A program made the translations under genes and the position numbers. DNA of 64,000 bases. Origin: Neorhizobium populisoli. GTDB lineage: Bacteria; Pseudomonadota; Alphaproteobacteria; Rhizobiales; Rhizobiaceae. The stretch is from the NCBI RefSeq assembly GCF_019430945.1, contig NZ_JAHYCB010000013.1:62001-126000 (forward strand), written 5' to 3'. The notes under the pieces were generated by a model that ran no database searches, was not told the DNA's origin, and saw nothing but the letters and a program-made list of their open reading frames with translations. Positions 34,755-43,683 of this stretch are shown piece after piece (the first letter of the stretch is position 1; every line of letters starts with the position of its first letter).

Positions 34755-35150
34755 ATGACCTCGGTATCAATCTTACACAAGGGCGCCTTTGCCCTGCCGC
34801 TGATCCTGGCGCTCATGATCGCAGGCACCGCATTGTCGGCCAATGAGACTATCAAACTCGACGACGGGACCACCTGCACCGTCATCGATAGCACCGGATC
34901 GATCGGCAACGGTACATCGACCTCGGTCACTGCCGGCGGCGGCAGCGTTTCGTCTTCAACGACAATCGACGGCAACACGACGACGATGCAGTCGGGCAAC
35001 GGCTCGACGTCTTCGAGTGCCGGCTCGTCCGCCAGCAGTGGCACCGCTGGCAGCCAGTCGTTTTCGACCGCCAGCGTGACACGGCCCGACGGAACGGTCA
35101 TCACCCGCCGCTCTGACGGAACGTGCGATGTAACGAAACCCAAGAAGTGA
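34755..35150 (+). CDS. Secreted Ser/Thr/Gly-rich protein
   Basis: 131 residues. A hydrophobic N-terminal signal (ALPLILALMIAGTALSANET) is followed by a short domain with IKLDDGTTCTVIDSTGSIGN, a Ser/Thr/Gly linker, and a closing TRPDGTVITRRSDGTCDVTK. Two cysteines could form a disulfide across the linker. It shares composition, but not clear repeats, with its neighbours. Ribosome site AGGAGG. Confidence 0.75.
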   Translation: MTSVSILHKGAFALPLILALMIAGTALSANETIKLDDGTTCTVIDSTGSIGNGTSTSVTAGGGSVSSSTTIDGNTTTMQSGNGSTSSSAGSSASSGTAGSQSFSTASVTRPDGTVITRRSDGTCDVTKPKK

Positions 35151-35162
35151 ATGGAGGCAATC

Positions 35163-35606
35163 ATGTCGAAAGCAATTTCGATCGTAGGCTTGGCGTTCCT
35201 GGCGTCGGTGTTCACGACACCAGTATTTGCGCAGGACTGTAATGCGGCTGGTACCGTCGGCTCCGGCGGCAGTGCCGCGGCGGGCGGCACGTCCGCCAGC
35301 ACGCTTGGCACCGCGGGCGCTTGCAAAACCGACGATGGTACAACGGCATCGATCGGATCTGGAGGCAGCGCTGCTACCGCTGACGGAAAGGCAAAAAGCC
35401 AGACCAAGGTAAACGAGAACCCGAATGGGCTGCGGACGCAATCCAAGGCCCAGGCGATGGATCAAGGGACGTTCAGCAAGTCGCAGACAAAGACACGCGT
35501 CCAAGGCGATGATCTGCAGAGCACGACCCGTAGCATGTCTCACGTGCCCGGTGAAAAGCCGGTGAAAAGCACGACCGACAGCAATGTCGTCCTGCCGAAG
35601 CAGTGA
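35163..35606 (+). CDS. Secreted Gly/Ser-rich protein, third of the cluster
   Basis: 147 residues. Signal peptide MSKAISIVGLAFLASVFTTP with cleavage near VFA-QD. The first half repeats GSGGSAAAGGTSASTLGTAG, like the protein at 34128. The second half is Lys/Gln/Thr-rich and basic (KTRVQGDDLQSTTRSMSHVP). Twelve bases separate its ATG from the previous stop, so the three genes form one operon. Function unknown. Confidence 0.75.
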   Translation: MSKAISIVGLAFLASVFTTPVFAQDCNAAGTVGSGGSAAAGGTSASTLGTAGACKTDDGTTASIGSGGSAATADGKAKSQTKVNENPNGLRTQSKAQAMDQGTFSKSQTKTRVQGDDLQSTTRSMSHVPGEKPVKSTTDSNVVLPKQ

Positions 35607-35619
35607 TCCGGATGACAGA

Positions 35620-35645
35620 TGGCCTCCGTGCATCGACGGAGGCCA
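35620..35645 (+). terminator. Hairpin at the end of the secreted-protein operon
   Basis: TGGCCTCCGT and ACGGAGGCCA form a 10-bp stem with a 6-nt loop, 14 bp after the stop. The T-run is poor. Confidence 0.55.
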
Positions 35646-35686
35646 AATGGTTTATGGAGGTCAACACGGACGGACCTATGGGAACT

Positions 35687-36291
35687 TTATTCTGGACAGT
35701 TTTGCTGATCGAAGTCTCGGTCGGGATCTATTTGATCAATGTTGGCCTGCGATAGCGCCAACGCATCATCCGAAAGTGAGCGGTAACCAGCAATCGATGC
35801 AGGAGACAAATCCGGCTCCTTTACGGGAGTGTAGAGGCAGAAGCGGACCCTATTGAAGCGACGAACCGCAGAGCGACCTGCCAGAAATGCTGCCCGTTGG
35901 TTTGGTGAGGGTTGGTCGGAGGGCCGCAAGCCGCCGGTCCGGTAGGGTCGTCGACGCTTTGCCCTTGAGCGCCGGACACTTTCCAAGATCCATCCGCGTG
36001 CGAAACGTTAATCGTGACCTCATCCCTCAGTTCCGCGCCTCCGCTTCACTTTCACTCAATGCCGCTGGACTTGTTCCGGCGCTAACGTTGGAAGTCAGGC
36101 TGTCGGCGATGGCCCGCTTCCGCTAGCCATCGACTGAGCAGCGTTGAGCTCATTTGCAGCAATTGGTCAGGATGGAACGGCTTCACGAGATACAACAATT
36201 GATCTGGCCACCCACCTGGTCCACGATGCTGCACGGCGAATGGTCGGAATATCCTGTAAGGATGATGTTGATGGGGCTTCAGCCGCCGCAA
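35687..36291 (-). pseudogene. Decayed copy of the REC plus RMF-like response regulator
   Basis: From right to left, DQLLYLVKPFHPDQLLQMSS matches the end of the receiver domain of the gene at 43684 (DRLFYLVKPFNPDELLQLAT). After lost sequence and a frame change, RAAFLAGRSAVRRFNRVRFC and then KEPDLSPASIAGYRSLSDDA match its C-terminal tail. The tail's CPY motif has become CLY. N-terminal and middle parts are missing. It shows that the receiver-plus-tail architecture existed in at least two copies. Confidence 0.7.
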
Positions 36292-36404
36292 TCGCTTTTG
36301 CGGTCACGATCTTTTTCTTTGTCTGGCAGATTAGGCATCTAGGGCAAATTTGCGAAATCAGCTTCAGGTCATAGGCGTCTTCCGCTTCGCGCTAAAACCA
36401 GACG

Positions 36405-36650
36405 TCAAATCTGAAGCGGTCTATTCTGGAGGATCGTCTTCATAACCAATGTCGACATTAGCCGCAGTACATGCGGAAGGGCCGACAGCTTCTCGTCATA
36501 AAGACGTTGAAACGCAGGAAGGTCTTTGGTTACGATGTGCAGCATGTAGTCAGGATCACCAAACAGACACTGTGCCTGAATGATCTCTGTCACGTTCGGC
36601 AATGCCTCCTTAAACGCCTGGACTCTTCGTTGGAGCCGCATCACGAGCCG
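36405..36650 (-). pseudogene. Lrp/AsnC-family regulator, C-terminal domain only
   Basis: VQAFKEALPNVTEIIQAQCL, FGDPDYMLHIVTKDLPAFQR and LYDEKLSALPHVLRLMSTLV form the RAM/AsnC ligand-binding domain. The N-terminal helix-turn-helix is absent and the sequence upstream does not restore it. The open frame begins inside the domain, so it cannot bind DNA on its own. Confidence 0.75.
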
Positions 36651-36951
36651 TTCTGTCAACCGGCCCGGCTGTGGCGAGGCGAATGAGCCACATGTCGGGA
36701 GCAGCGATGGCTCTCGTCGAATTCAGGACACAATTGGCATCGTTTGCATGGCGACGATTGGCTGATCCTGAACCTGCAGGCAAGCAGTGCCAACATTGGA
36801 CAAGTTGGGAAATTCACTCTCAATCTCGGAGTGTTTGGCCGCAATCGCAACAATGGCCGGAAAAAACACTGAATATCAAGCCGTCTGAGCCAAACGCGAC
36901 AATTCGGAACAGGCTGGGCATGCTTGTCTATGGTCGGATCACTGGTGGGCG

Positions 36952-37221
36952 GTGACGACAGGATCGGACCTGGATGTGGTCGGAGCCGACCTCGCTGAGA
37001 AGATAAAGACAGTGGGCATTCCTTGGCCCGAAGCTCATCTCGACCCCGCTCGAGTTTCCGCTGCACTGCAGGACAGCCCTTCCCTCCTCTCATTCAGCGT
37101 CGCTCGGGTCGCAGGTGAAAAGGAAGAGGCAGTGTGGAGACTAAAGGTTGCGATTGCACTACGGGCAGCAGCGGAGGCGCATTTTCCCGTATGGGCCGAC
37201 AGAAACGGGCTCGTCCTTTAG
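36952..37221 (+). CDS. Hypothetical protein
   Basis: 89 residues from a GTG, with LAEKIKTVGIPWPEAHLDPA and VWRLKVAIALRAAAEAHFPV. No signal, membrane segment or known domain. Composition is protein-like, but the start has no clear ribosome site. Confidence 0.35.
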   Translation: MTTGSDLDVVGADLAEKIKTVGIPWPEAHLDPARVSAALQDSPSLLSFSVARVAGEKEEAVWRLKVAIALRAAAEAHFPVWADRNGLVL

Positions 37222-37363
37222 TGTGGTGCCGGAGTGCCTAACGATGGCCAAGCAGCACGAAGCAGAGTTACATTCGCCTGGCGAGGGGCGGCGTTTTCCA
37301 GTCTTCGGGTGGCGCGGTTGGAGAGCTGGTTCGAAAGGAAATTATATTGCCGCAGGTCCGCGC

Positions 37364-37388
37364 GGAACGTTCAGGACGCGCAGGAGTT
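37364..37388 (+). promoter_or_regulatory. EcfG-type general stress promoter
   Basis: GGAAC, 17 nt, GTT, 36 nt upstream of the DUF4142 gene. Confidence 0.75.
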
Positions 37389-37424
37389 TAAAGTGACGAT
37401 ATTCCACAAAAAGGAGCACTGATT

Positions 37425-37958
37425 TTGAAAACCGTCCTCGTACTCGCCGGCCTTGCCGTTATGCTCGCGTCACCAGTCCTGGCGCAATCCGCCGCGGAAA
37501 AGACCGGCGTCAACTCCGTCATGGGTGTCGCCCCAAAAACCGAAGATTTCGTGACTGAGGCGGCCGCGTCGGACATGTTCGAGATCGAATCCAGCAAACT
37601 TGCTCTTGTACAGTCTCAGGACCCTGCGACCAAGACCTTCGCCCAGCAGATGATCACAGATCACACGAAGACGTCCGAGGAGCTGAAGGCTTTGGTATCA
37701 GGTGGCAAAGTGAAAGCCACCATCCCGACGGCGATGAGCTCTGCCCAGCAAAGCATGCTTGACGACCTCAAGAAGCTCAAGGGCGACGACTTTACAAAGC
37801 AGTACCATTCCGATCAGGAAGATGCCCACGAAGACGCTGTCGACCTCTTTAAGCGCTACGGCGAAGAAGGTGAAAATGCTGACCTCAAGGCGTGGGCTGC
37901 GAAGACCCGTCCCGCCCTTGAGCACCATCTGATGATGGCGAAGGATATGAACAAGTAA
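37425..37958 (+). CDS. DUF4142 periplasmic protein
   Basis: 177 residues. A Sec signal (LVLAGLAVMLASPVLA-Q) is followed by a ferritin-like helical DUF4142 domain: FVTEAAASDMFEIESSKLAL, FAQQMITDHTKTSEELKALV, and YHSDQEDAHEDAVDLFKRYG to LEHHLMMAKDMN. The family is widespread in Rhizobiales and often stress-induced; its biochemical role is unknown. The start is a TTG with AAGGAG seven bases upstream. Monocistronic, with its own EcfG-type promoter and terminator. Confidence 0.9.
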   Translation: MKTVLVLAGLAVMLASPVLAQSAAEKTGVNSVMGVAPKTEDFVTEAAASDMFEIESSKLALVQSQDPATKTFAQQMITDHTKTSEELKALVSGGKVKATIPTAMSSAQQSMLDDLKKLKGDDFTKQYHSDQEDAHEDAVDLFKRYGEEGENADLKAWAAKTRPALEHHLMMAKDMNK

Positions 37959-38021
37959 CGCTGGTTTTTCTTCGCGCATACCGCTGATCGGTGACCACGG
38001 ATGTACTGGCACCGACTTCTC

Positions 38022-38049
38022 GGGGGCCGGCACCTGATGCCGGCCCTTT
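38022..38049 (+). terminator. Terminator of the DUF4142 gene
   Basis: GGGCCGGCA and TGCCGGCCC form a 9-bp stem with a 5-nt loop, followed by TTT. Confidence 0.8.
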
Positions 38050-38099
38050 AACAACATAGAGAAGGATGACACTCTTCAGGTTTCACGAGGTCGATTGAG

Positions 38100-38582
38100 A
38101 TGGGATTATCGCTTCCATTGCGGCCGCCCACTGGCGCAACGTCCAGCGTTCGTGCGGAAGCTCCACTCTTCTCCGATGCCCTCAAGTTCGTCCAGGATGG
38201 AGATCCGATCTTCTTCGACGTCGAACAATTCCCCCCGGACACGCAATTCCTCTCCCGGTCGATCCAGCATCGTCGGGCCGTCGAACGATCCGGCGATGTA
38301 GAGGGGTTAGCTTCGAGGGTTCGACGTCGCCGATGTATCGAACGCCTTGAATCCCTTTTCGAAAGGTGGGGAGCCCTTTTTGAGCGTGCCGAAGTCATGA
38401 CCATCCCGGGGGCGCGGTCACCTTCGTCCCTCGTTGACGATCTGCGCGAACAGGTCCTCGCAACCCACGGACAACTTAGGGAAATGGTTCGAAACCGAAG
38501 CGTCAAGCTTTCGTGGGTCGGAATAGCCGCGGTGATCGTCTCGGACTTGCTTTTGCCAGGATGGCTTAGCGGCAACTGGTAA
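38100..38582 (+). CDS. Hypothetical protein with C-terminal membrane segment
   Basis: 160 residues. An Arg-rich soluble part (SRSIQHRRAVERSGDVEGLA, then helical LVDDLREQVLATHGQLREMV) ends in a single hydrophobic segment, WVGIAAVIVSDLLLPGWLSG. No family is recognised. A minus-strand frame of similar length overlaps it completely; the plus frame is preferred for its start, tail anchor and orientation. Moderate confidence that it is a gene. Confidence 0.45.
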   Translation: MGLSLPLRPPTGATSSVRAEAPLFSDALKFVQDGDPIFFDVEQFPPDTQFLSRSIQHRRAVERSGDVEGLASRVRRRRCIERLESLFERWGALFERAEVMTIPGARSPSSLVDDLREQVLATHGQLREMVRNRSVKLSWVGIAAVIVSDLLLPGWLSGNW

Positions 38583-39241
38583 TGCCGCGAGCAATATCCA
38601 TCCGCAGAAATTGTCTTGGAGTTTAGTCCTTATGCGCCTTCGCCGTGCCAATTTATCCGCGGGTCGACCGCTACCCGGCCCCGCGAGATAAGAGAGCCGC
38701 GAGGAGTGAGCCGGCGGCGTTGCCGGATTTGCATCGTACAGTAGCGCCCGTCCAAGTCCAAGAGCCTTTTGCACCCGAAGCCTTTCATCAGCGACGTCCT
38801 CGACTTGCTCGGCTTTTTCGGCAAGCGCCCTAATGCGACGAACTAAATCAGTAAGAACAATCGGCCCGAAAGGTCATAACGCCAACATGTCGCCCGCAAC
38901 AGATGATGGAAGACGAACCTTAGTCAGGCTCTACCAGTGAAGGGCGCTGCACGCCGCGAATTCGGTGATGCTGCTCTGACGGCGGGCCTCAGAGGCTCTC
39001 CAAGACGTCGTTTACCTCGGAACGTTTGGCCCAACATGTCATGGCCTAGTTCAAAAGAAGTTCCGGCTTCTATTCGCTGAGTTGGATGGCTTCGTAGAGC
39101 GTTTTGAATCTTGGCGCATATTTGCCGTCTGGCTGGTGATGCTAAGCCGGTTGTCACTATTTCGGCGCCTTAAAGATCCTAGCGCTGGTCCTGGACTGAC
39201 GTTGCAGCAGTTGTCAAACCCGTGCGAGGGTGATCTCGATA
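38583..39241. other. Gap with no supported gene
   Basis: Only short frames on both strands, none with recognisable protein or ribosome site. Confidence 0.5.
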
Positions 39242-39388
39242 ATGCTGATGAGTAAGGCAGACCGCCAGTGGAGAGAGCTCGTCCTGCCGGAGACGGACAC
39301 CCAGGGTCGCCTCACGGTGAGTGGCGGCTTGGGCGGAATTACTGCGGAGATGGCCGAAGCTCGTGACGAGATAAAAGCGTCCACCTGA
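39242..39388 (+). CDS. Possible 48-residue protein
   Basis: MLMSKADRQWRELVLPETDT and then QGRLTVSGGLGGITAEMAEA form a soluble, protein-like short frame; a second ATG two codons later is an alternative start. No family and no strong ribosome site. It may be a fragment. Confidence 0.3.
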   Translation: MLMSKADRQWRELVLPETDTQGRLTVSGGLGGITAEMAEARDEIKAST

Positions 39389-39496
39389 GCAAAAATCGGT
39401 ACTCCATCGGACCGAAGTCTGACGGCGCATGGAACGCTTGCAGGGGGTTCGGGAAAATTTGTATCATCTTCGTGGGTGGAGCAGCAGGGGGCTGCA

Positions 39497-39694
39497 GTGG
39501 CATTTTCATCGTTCGATACTCTCGAGCCGAGTGATCTTCGATTTCTCAGGGCATTACTGGAAGAGGTTTGCGGTGAGAGATCAGTCACACTCGATCATCC
39601 CGATGCGGCCAACATCGCCCGAGAGCTCGTGAACTGGTATCTGTTCGGCGTAAGGCATCCGGGTCAGCTTAAGGTGATGCTCGAACCGCTTTAA
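39497..39694 (+). CDS. Small hypothetical protein of a rhizobial type
   Basis: 65 residues: AFSSFDTLEPSDLRFLRALL, DHPDAANIARELVNWYLFGV and QLKVMLEPL. The helical arrangement with a conserved-looking NWYLFG is typical of short unnamed proteins in Rhizobiaceae. GTG 39497 is preceded by AGGGGGC; TTG 39476 is an alternative. Separated from the kinase gene by a 16-bp palindrome. Confidence 0.55.
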   Translation: MAFSSFDTLEPSDLRFLRALLEEVCGERSVTLDHPDAANIARELVNWYLFGVRHPGQLKVMLEPL

Positions 39695-39809
39695 GCTAAA
39701 GACGTTGCTGGGCGGAGAAGACGGGCAAAGCGGAGCGCGTTTGATGATTCCATAGTCTCGGCTGGGATATCGGTGCCCCTCTCCGAAATCAGTGGTAAAG
39801 GCCCCATTT

Positions 39810-39825
39810 TGTACGATAACGTACA
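39810..39825. promoter_or_regulatory. 16-bp palindrome upstream of the kinase operon
   Basis: TGTACG and CGTACA flank ATAA, 87 bp before the kinase start. This is a possible binding site for an unknown regulator. Confidence 0.4.
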
Positions 39826-39911
39826 TTGCGTGCTCCGAGAGATGTTTACCGTCGAATAGAAGCCTTGCTTAATATTCAAGACGGTAAACTCCGTAAAAAC
39901 AGGGGTAGGTC

Positions 39912-41735
39912 ATGCGTCTCGTCACCAAAATCAATCTGGCACTTCTCGGGGTTGTTGCCGTCTCAGCGGGTCTGAACTTTGCGGCGCTGCGGATGGCGGT
40001 CATGCCAAGCTTTGCTGCGCTCGAAGCGCAGGCGGCGGATCAGAACCAAAGCCGTGTCATCGAGGCGATTGAGCTTCAGAAGGAACAGGTTGCTAACAGC
40101 GCCGGCGATTACGCCATCTGGGACGACACCTATGAGTTCATGAGCGGTCGAAGCGATGAGTACGAAGAGAAGAATGTTACGGCGGAATCCCTGAAGACGC
40201 TTGGGGTGAACTACTTCGTGGCACTCGACAACGACGGCAAAATCATTTTGGACAAAGGCTTCAGGTATGAGGGCGAAGCACCGAAGCCACTCAAGCTGTT
40301 CCAGACGGGCGCGACTCCCTCGGTGAATGCTCTGGTCGCCAAACACGACGAGATCAAGATCCAGTCGGGGCTGATGCGAACCGAGGAGGGCGTGATTGTC
40401 GTGGGCTACGCGCCGATCTTGCGGTCGGACCGCAGCGGCGAACGCGTAGGAATTCTGCTTCTTGGTCGCATTCTCGATTCAAGCGCGATCAAAGCGGCGA
40501 CGAAGGTGGACTTTGACCTACTACAACCCGGTTCTATAACTAGGACTGCGAGATCATCTGACGCAGCTTCCCTAAACCGGGTTGATCAGCTTGCGGGTCT
40601 AGATGGCGCCCCGGTTGCTATGCTTGTTTCCACCACCCTCCGCGATATCAGCGCTGTTGGCCAGCGCACTATTTTGACGACGATGCTTTTCCTTCTAGCG
40701 GGCTCAGCGCTGCTTCTACTCGCGCTCGGCTTCGTGATCCGCAAGATCGCGGTGAGCCGTATCGAGAGACTCCGATCTCATCTCAATGCTGTGGCTTCGA
40801 GTGGAAATCTGGCGACATTGCCGGAGGATGGCAGAGGCGATGAGCTAAGCGAGACACTGCAATCCTTCAACGGGATGGCGCGGCAGCTGGCCGAGTTGCG
40901 GGACAAACTCCGTCGGCAGGACTACGACCATGGCGCCGCCGATCAGGCAGCAGATCTCCTCCATAATGTCCGTAACGCCATGAGCCCAGTATCTGCATTG
41001 GCCTGGCACCTATCGAGACAGAACGAGACGACCTCACGGCAAAACCTTGCTAAGGCCATTGATCAGCTGAAGAATCCTGACCTTGCCCCTGAACGTGCGA
41101 CCAAACTCAACCAGTTTGTGGCAATGTCTGCCGCTCGTTTGCTCGAGGACGACGCGAAGAACCAGAAAGATCTCCACTCGATGGTGACGATGCTGCGTCA
41201 CATTGAAGATATCCTTCGAGAATCAGATGCTTCCGCACAGCTTGAGCGGGTTGCTGAAAAGATTGATCTCAAGCAAACCATCGTCGACGCTGTGCGAGTG
41301 GTGGAGCACCGCGGCACGGTCGTGGTCAAACTGGACGGCATGCATGGCGCAGCGGTTATGGGTCACAAAATTCCACTCGACCAAGTGATCGCCAATATTC
41401 TGATCAATGCGGCGGAGGCCATAGAACTATCTCCTAAGAAGATGGGCCATATAGAAGTCGCCACGGAACAAGCTGTATCGGATCAGGGGAACGCGCAGGT
41501 GGTTCTGCATATCCGCGACAGCGGCATTGGCATTGAAAGAGTTCATCTCGATCGCGTCTTCGAAAAAGGCTTCAGCACCAAGCGCGACGGAAAACGAGGT
41601 CTTGGCCTGCACTATTGTGCGAACGCGATCAACGCCATGGGTGGTAAGATAATGGTGGAAAGCGCGGGGATCGAGCAGGGCACGACGGTCAGCATTATTC
41701 TTCCCGCACTGCAGATCAACAAGGCTGCTGCCTGA
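39912..41735 (+). CDS. CHASE4-type membrane sensor histidine kinase with variant H-box
   Basis: 607 residues. TM1 is at about 7-29. A periplasmic CHASE4-like sensor follows (DYAIWDDTYEFMSGRSDEY is diagnostic), then TM2 at about 255-275, a HAMP linker, an H-box region AADLLHNVRNAMSPVSALAW near residue 355, and an HATPase with QVIANILINAAEAIE, DSGIGIE and GKRGLGLHYC. The histidine lies in an HNxRN context, not the usual HE. GTAGGTC precedes the ATG. Its stop overlaps the next start (TGATG). With the two following regulators it forms one signalling operon. Confidence 0.9.
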   Translation: MRLVTKINLALLGVVAVSAGLNFAALRMAVMPSFAALEAQAADQNQSRVIEAIELQKEQVANSAGDYAIWDDTYEFMSGRSDEYEEKNVTAESLKTLGVNYFVALDNDGKIILDKGFRYEGEAPKPLKLFQTGATPSVNALVAKHDEIKIQSGLMRTEEGVIVVGYAPILRSDRSGERVGILLLGRILDSSAIKAATKVDFDLLQPGSITRTARSSDAASLNRVDQLAGLDGAPVAMLVSTTLRDISAVGQRTILTTMLFLLAGSALLLLALGFVIRKIAVSRIERLRSHLNAVASSGNLATLPEDGRGDELSETLQSFNGMARQLAELRDKLRRQDYDHGAADQAADLLHNVRNAMSPVSALAWHLSRQNETTSRQNLAKAIDQLKNPDLAPERATKLNQFVAMSAARLLEDDAKNQKDLHSMVTMLRHIEDILRESDASAQLERVAEKIDLKQTIVDAVRVVEHRGTVVVKLDGMHGAAVMGHKIPLDQVIANILINAAEAIELSPKKMGHIEVATEQAVSDQGNAQVVLHIRDSGIGIERVHLDRVFEKGFSTKRDGKRGLGLHYCANAINAMGGKIMVESAGIEQGTTVSIILPALQINKAAA

Positions 41736-43615
41736 TGACCAATGCTCTATTGCGCCGACGAATTCTTGTCTGTGATGACGAGACTGGTGTCATAGAAGCG
41801 TACCGGAGGATTCTATCCGATCTCGTCGAAGGTGCCAGTGCGCAGGCTGAGGTGACCCTCGACGCGCTCGCGGCTGATCTTTTCGGCGACGAGCAGACAC
41901 CTGCTATAAACGGCACCGGGATCGACGAGATCGTTTACTGCCGGCAGGGCGACGAGGCAGTTGCCGTATTCGGAGAGGCCGCAGGCAAAGGCGAGCCCTT
42001 CGCCGCGGTCTTTGTCGACGTCCGGATGCCGCCGGGCTTTGACGGAGTTGAGGCGGCGAGACGGATGCGGGCGCTCGATCCTGCGATCAACATCGTGATG
42101 GTGACGGGGTATTCCGATCACCGGCCGGCTGAGATCGCAGGAGCTATCGGAGCACAGGACCGCCTGTTCTATCTGGTGAAGCCATTCGATGCGGATGAGG
42201 TCCGGCAGATGGCGACGACGCTCGTTCACCGCTGGACGAGCGACATGCGCGCCGCAGCCGAACTGACCGGACGTCTGCAAGAACTCGAAAAGGTCAACCG
42301 AGCACTGCAGGTCAGCGAGGCGTCGGCCCACCGAGCGGCGCGGCGCGACCCATTGACAGGATTGCTGAACCGAAAAGGACTGCAGGAAGCTTTTGATGCG
42401 GCGATGTCAGAAGCCAGTAAGGCAGACGGCAAACTCTTCTTTGCCTATATCGATCTCGACCGGTTCAAGATGGTGAACGACGTGCACGGTCACGCAGTTG
42501 GGGACCTTTTTATCTGTAACGTGGGAGATCGCATCGTCCGCGCTACTGGACAGGATGGGTTTGTCGCTCGGTTGGGCGGTGATGAATTCGCTGTCGTAAT
42601 TACCGAGGGTGAGGAATTAGATAGTGTACTGAACCGGGTCCTGCGGGTTGGCGATATCCCTTTTGCCGAAGCGGGGTCCGAGTTACCGGTTAGCCTTTCG
42701 ATCGGATACTGTCGATGCGATGTCGTCGGCGGCGGCCTGTCGGACGCGATGCGCCGCGCAGACTTGGCGCTCTATTCCGCTAAGGCGGCTGGCAGAGGTA
42801 CCGCTAGAGGCTATGACAAGAGCCTTGATGACGAATTCCTCCGTAGCCAAGTGATCGCATGCGACCTGAAGGCTGCCATCGAGAATAGTGGTCTCCAGCT
42901 GCACTATCAGCCCTTGATGAGCGCCGACGGCTGCAAGGTAACGGGCCTTGAAGCCCTCTTGCGTTGGACGCATCCGGAGCATGGAGATGTCTCGCCAGCC
43001 GTGTTCATTTCCATTGCAGAGCAAAACAACATGATGATTGAGCTTGGCGATTGGGTATTGCGCCAGGCCATGAGGGATATCCGCTCCTGGCCAGATATTA
43101 TTACCTCCATAAACCTTTCCGCTGTCCAATTCAGCCAGCCGTGCTTCGCCGAAAAAGTGATCCAGCTTGCAAGAGCGGCAGACATATCACCCTCACTCAT
43201 CGAGTTCGAGATTACGGAAACCGCCTTGTGCGGCAACATGTTCGATTTCGCGCAGCAAGTGGAGAAGCTGTGTGACGCTGGCTTTAAACTTGCGCTGGAC
43301 GACTTTGGAAGTGGCTATGCCGGTATCGGTTATCTTAGCCAACTCCGTTTCAACAAGCTGAAGATTGACCAGTCGTTCGTCAGTAACCTGCGCATTGAAC
43401 CTAACGCTGAACGGATTATACGGTCGCTTGTTGGGCTAGGTGAGGCCATGGGGTTGACGGTGACCGCGGAAGGCGTCGAAGAGGTGTTTCAGCATGAGCT
43501 TTTGCGCGCTGCCGGTTGTGATCAGATGCAAGGCTTCCTTTTCCACCGGCCTTGCAGCCGAGAGGATGTGAAGCAGCTTTTGGATCGTCAGCGCAGTGCG
43601 GACCGTGCAGCTTAA
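41735..43615 (+). CDS. REC-GGDEF-EAL protein (c-di-GMP turnover)
   Basis: 626 residues. The receiver is unusual: after LVCDDETGVIEAYRRILSDL an insert of about 35 residues delays the phosphoacceptor Asp to near residue 95 (FVDVRMPPG); KPF is intact. The GGDEF domain has RLGGDEFAVV near 280 (diguanylate cyclase A-site intact). The EAL domain has GLEALLRW near 405 and DDFGSGYAG near 522 (phosphodiesterase residues largely present). It may make and degrade c-di-GMP. It follows the kinase with one base of overlap, so it is presumably that kinase's target. Confidence 0.92.
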   Translation: MTNALLRRRILVCDDETGVIEAYRRILSDLVEGASAQAEVTLDALAADLFGDEQTPAINGTGIDEIVYCRQGDEAVAVFGEAAGKGEPFAAVFVDVRMPPGFDGVEAARRMRALDPAINIVMVTGYSDHRPAEIAGAIGAQDRLFYLVKPFDADEVRQMATTLVHRWTSDMRAAAELTGRLQELEKVNRALQVSEASAHRAARRDPLTGLLNRKGLQEAFDAAMSEASKADGKLFFAYIDLDRFKMVNDVHGHAVGDLFICNVGDRIVRATGQDGFVARLGGDEFAVVITEGEELDSVLNRVLRVGDIPFAEAGSELPVSLSIGYCRCDVVGGGLSDAMRRADLALYSAKAAGRGTARGYDKSLDDEFLRSQVIACDLKAAIENSGLQLHYQPLMSADGCKVTGLEALLRWTHPEHGDVSPAVFISIAEQNNMMIELGDWVLRQAMRDIRSWPDIITSINLSAVQFSQPCFAEKVIQLARAADISPSLIEFEITETALCGNMFDFAQQVEKLCDAGFKLALDDFGSGYAGIGYLSQLRFNKLKIDQSFVSNLRIEPNAERIIRSLVGLGEAMGLTVTAEGVEEVFQHELLRAAGCDQMQGFLFHRPCSREDVKQLLDRQRSADRAA

Positions 43616-43683
43616 GCAGATCATGCGGATCGTGTGATGCAGATTTTGCCCCTCCGGATGCCGAGGACAGATAAGAGGACAGT

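Noticed and set aside
36906..36935. GGAAC upstream of the ORF at 36952
   Set aside because: At the required distance the -10 triplet is CTA, so it does not fit the EcfG pattern.
38048..38575. 175-residue minus-strand frame opposite the hypothetical gene at 38100
   Set aside because: It overlaps the DUF4142 terminator, has no ribosome site and is basic and Ser/Arg-rich, as expected of a complement frame.
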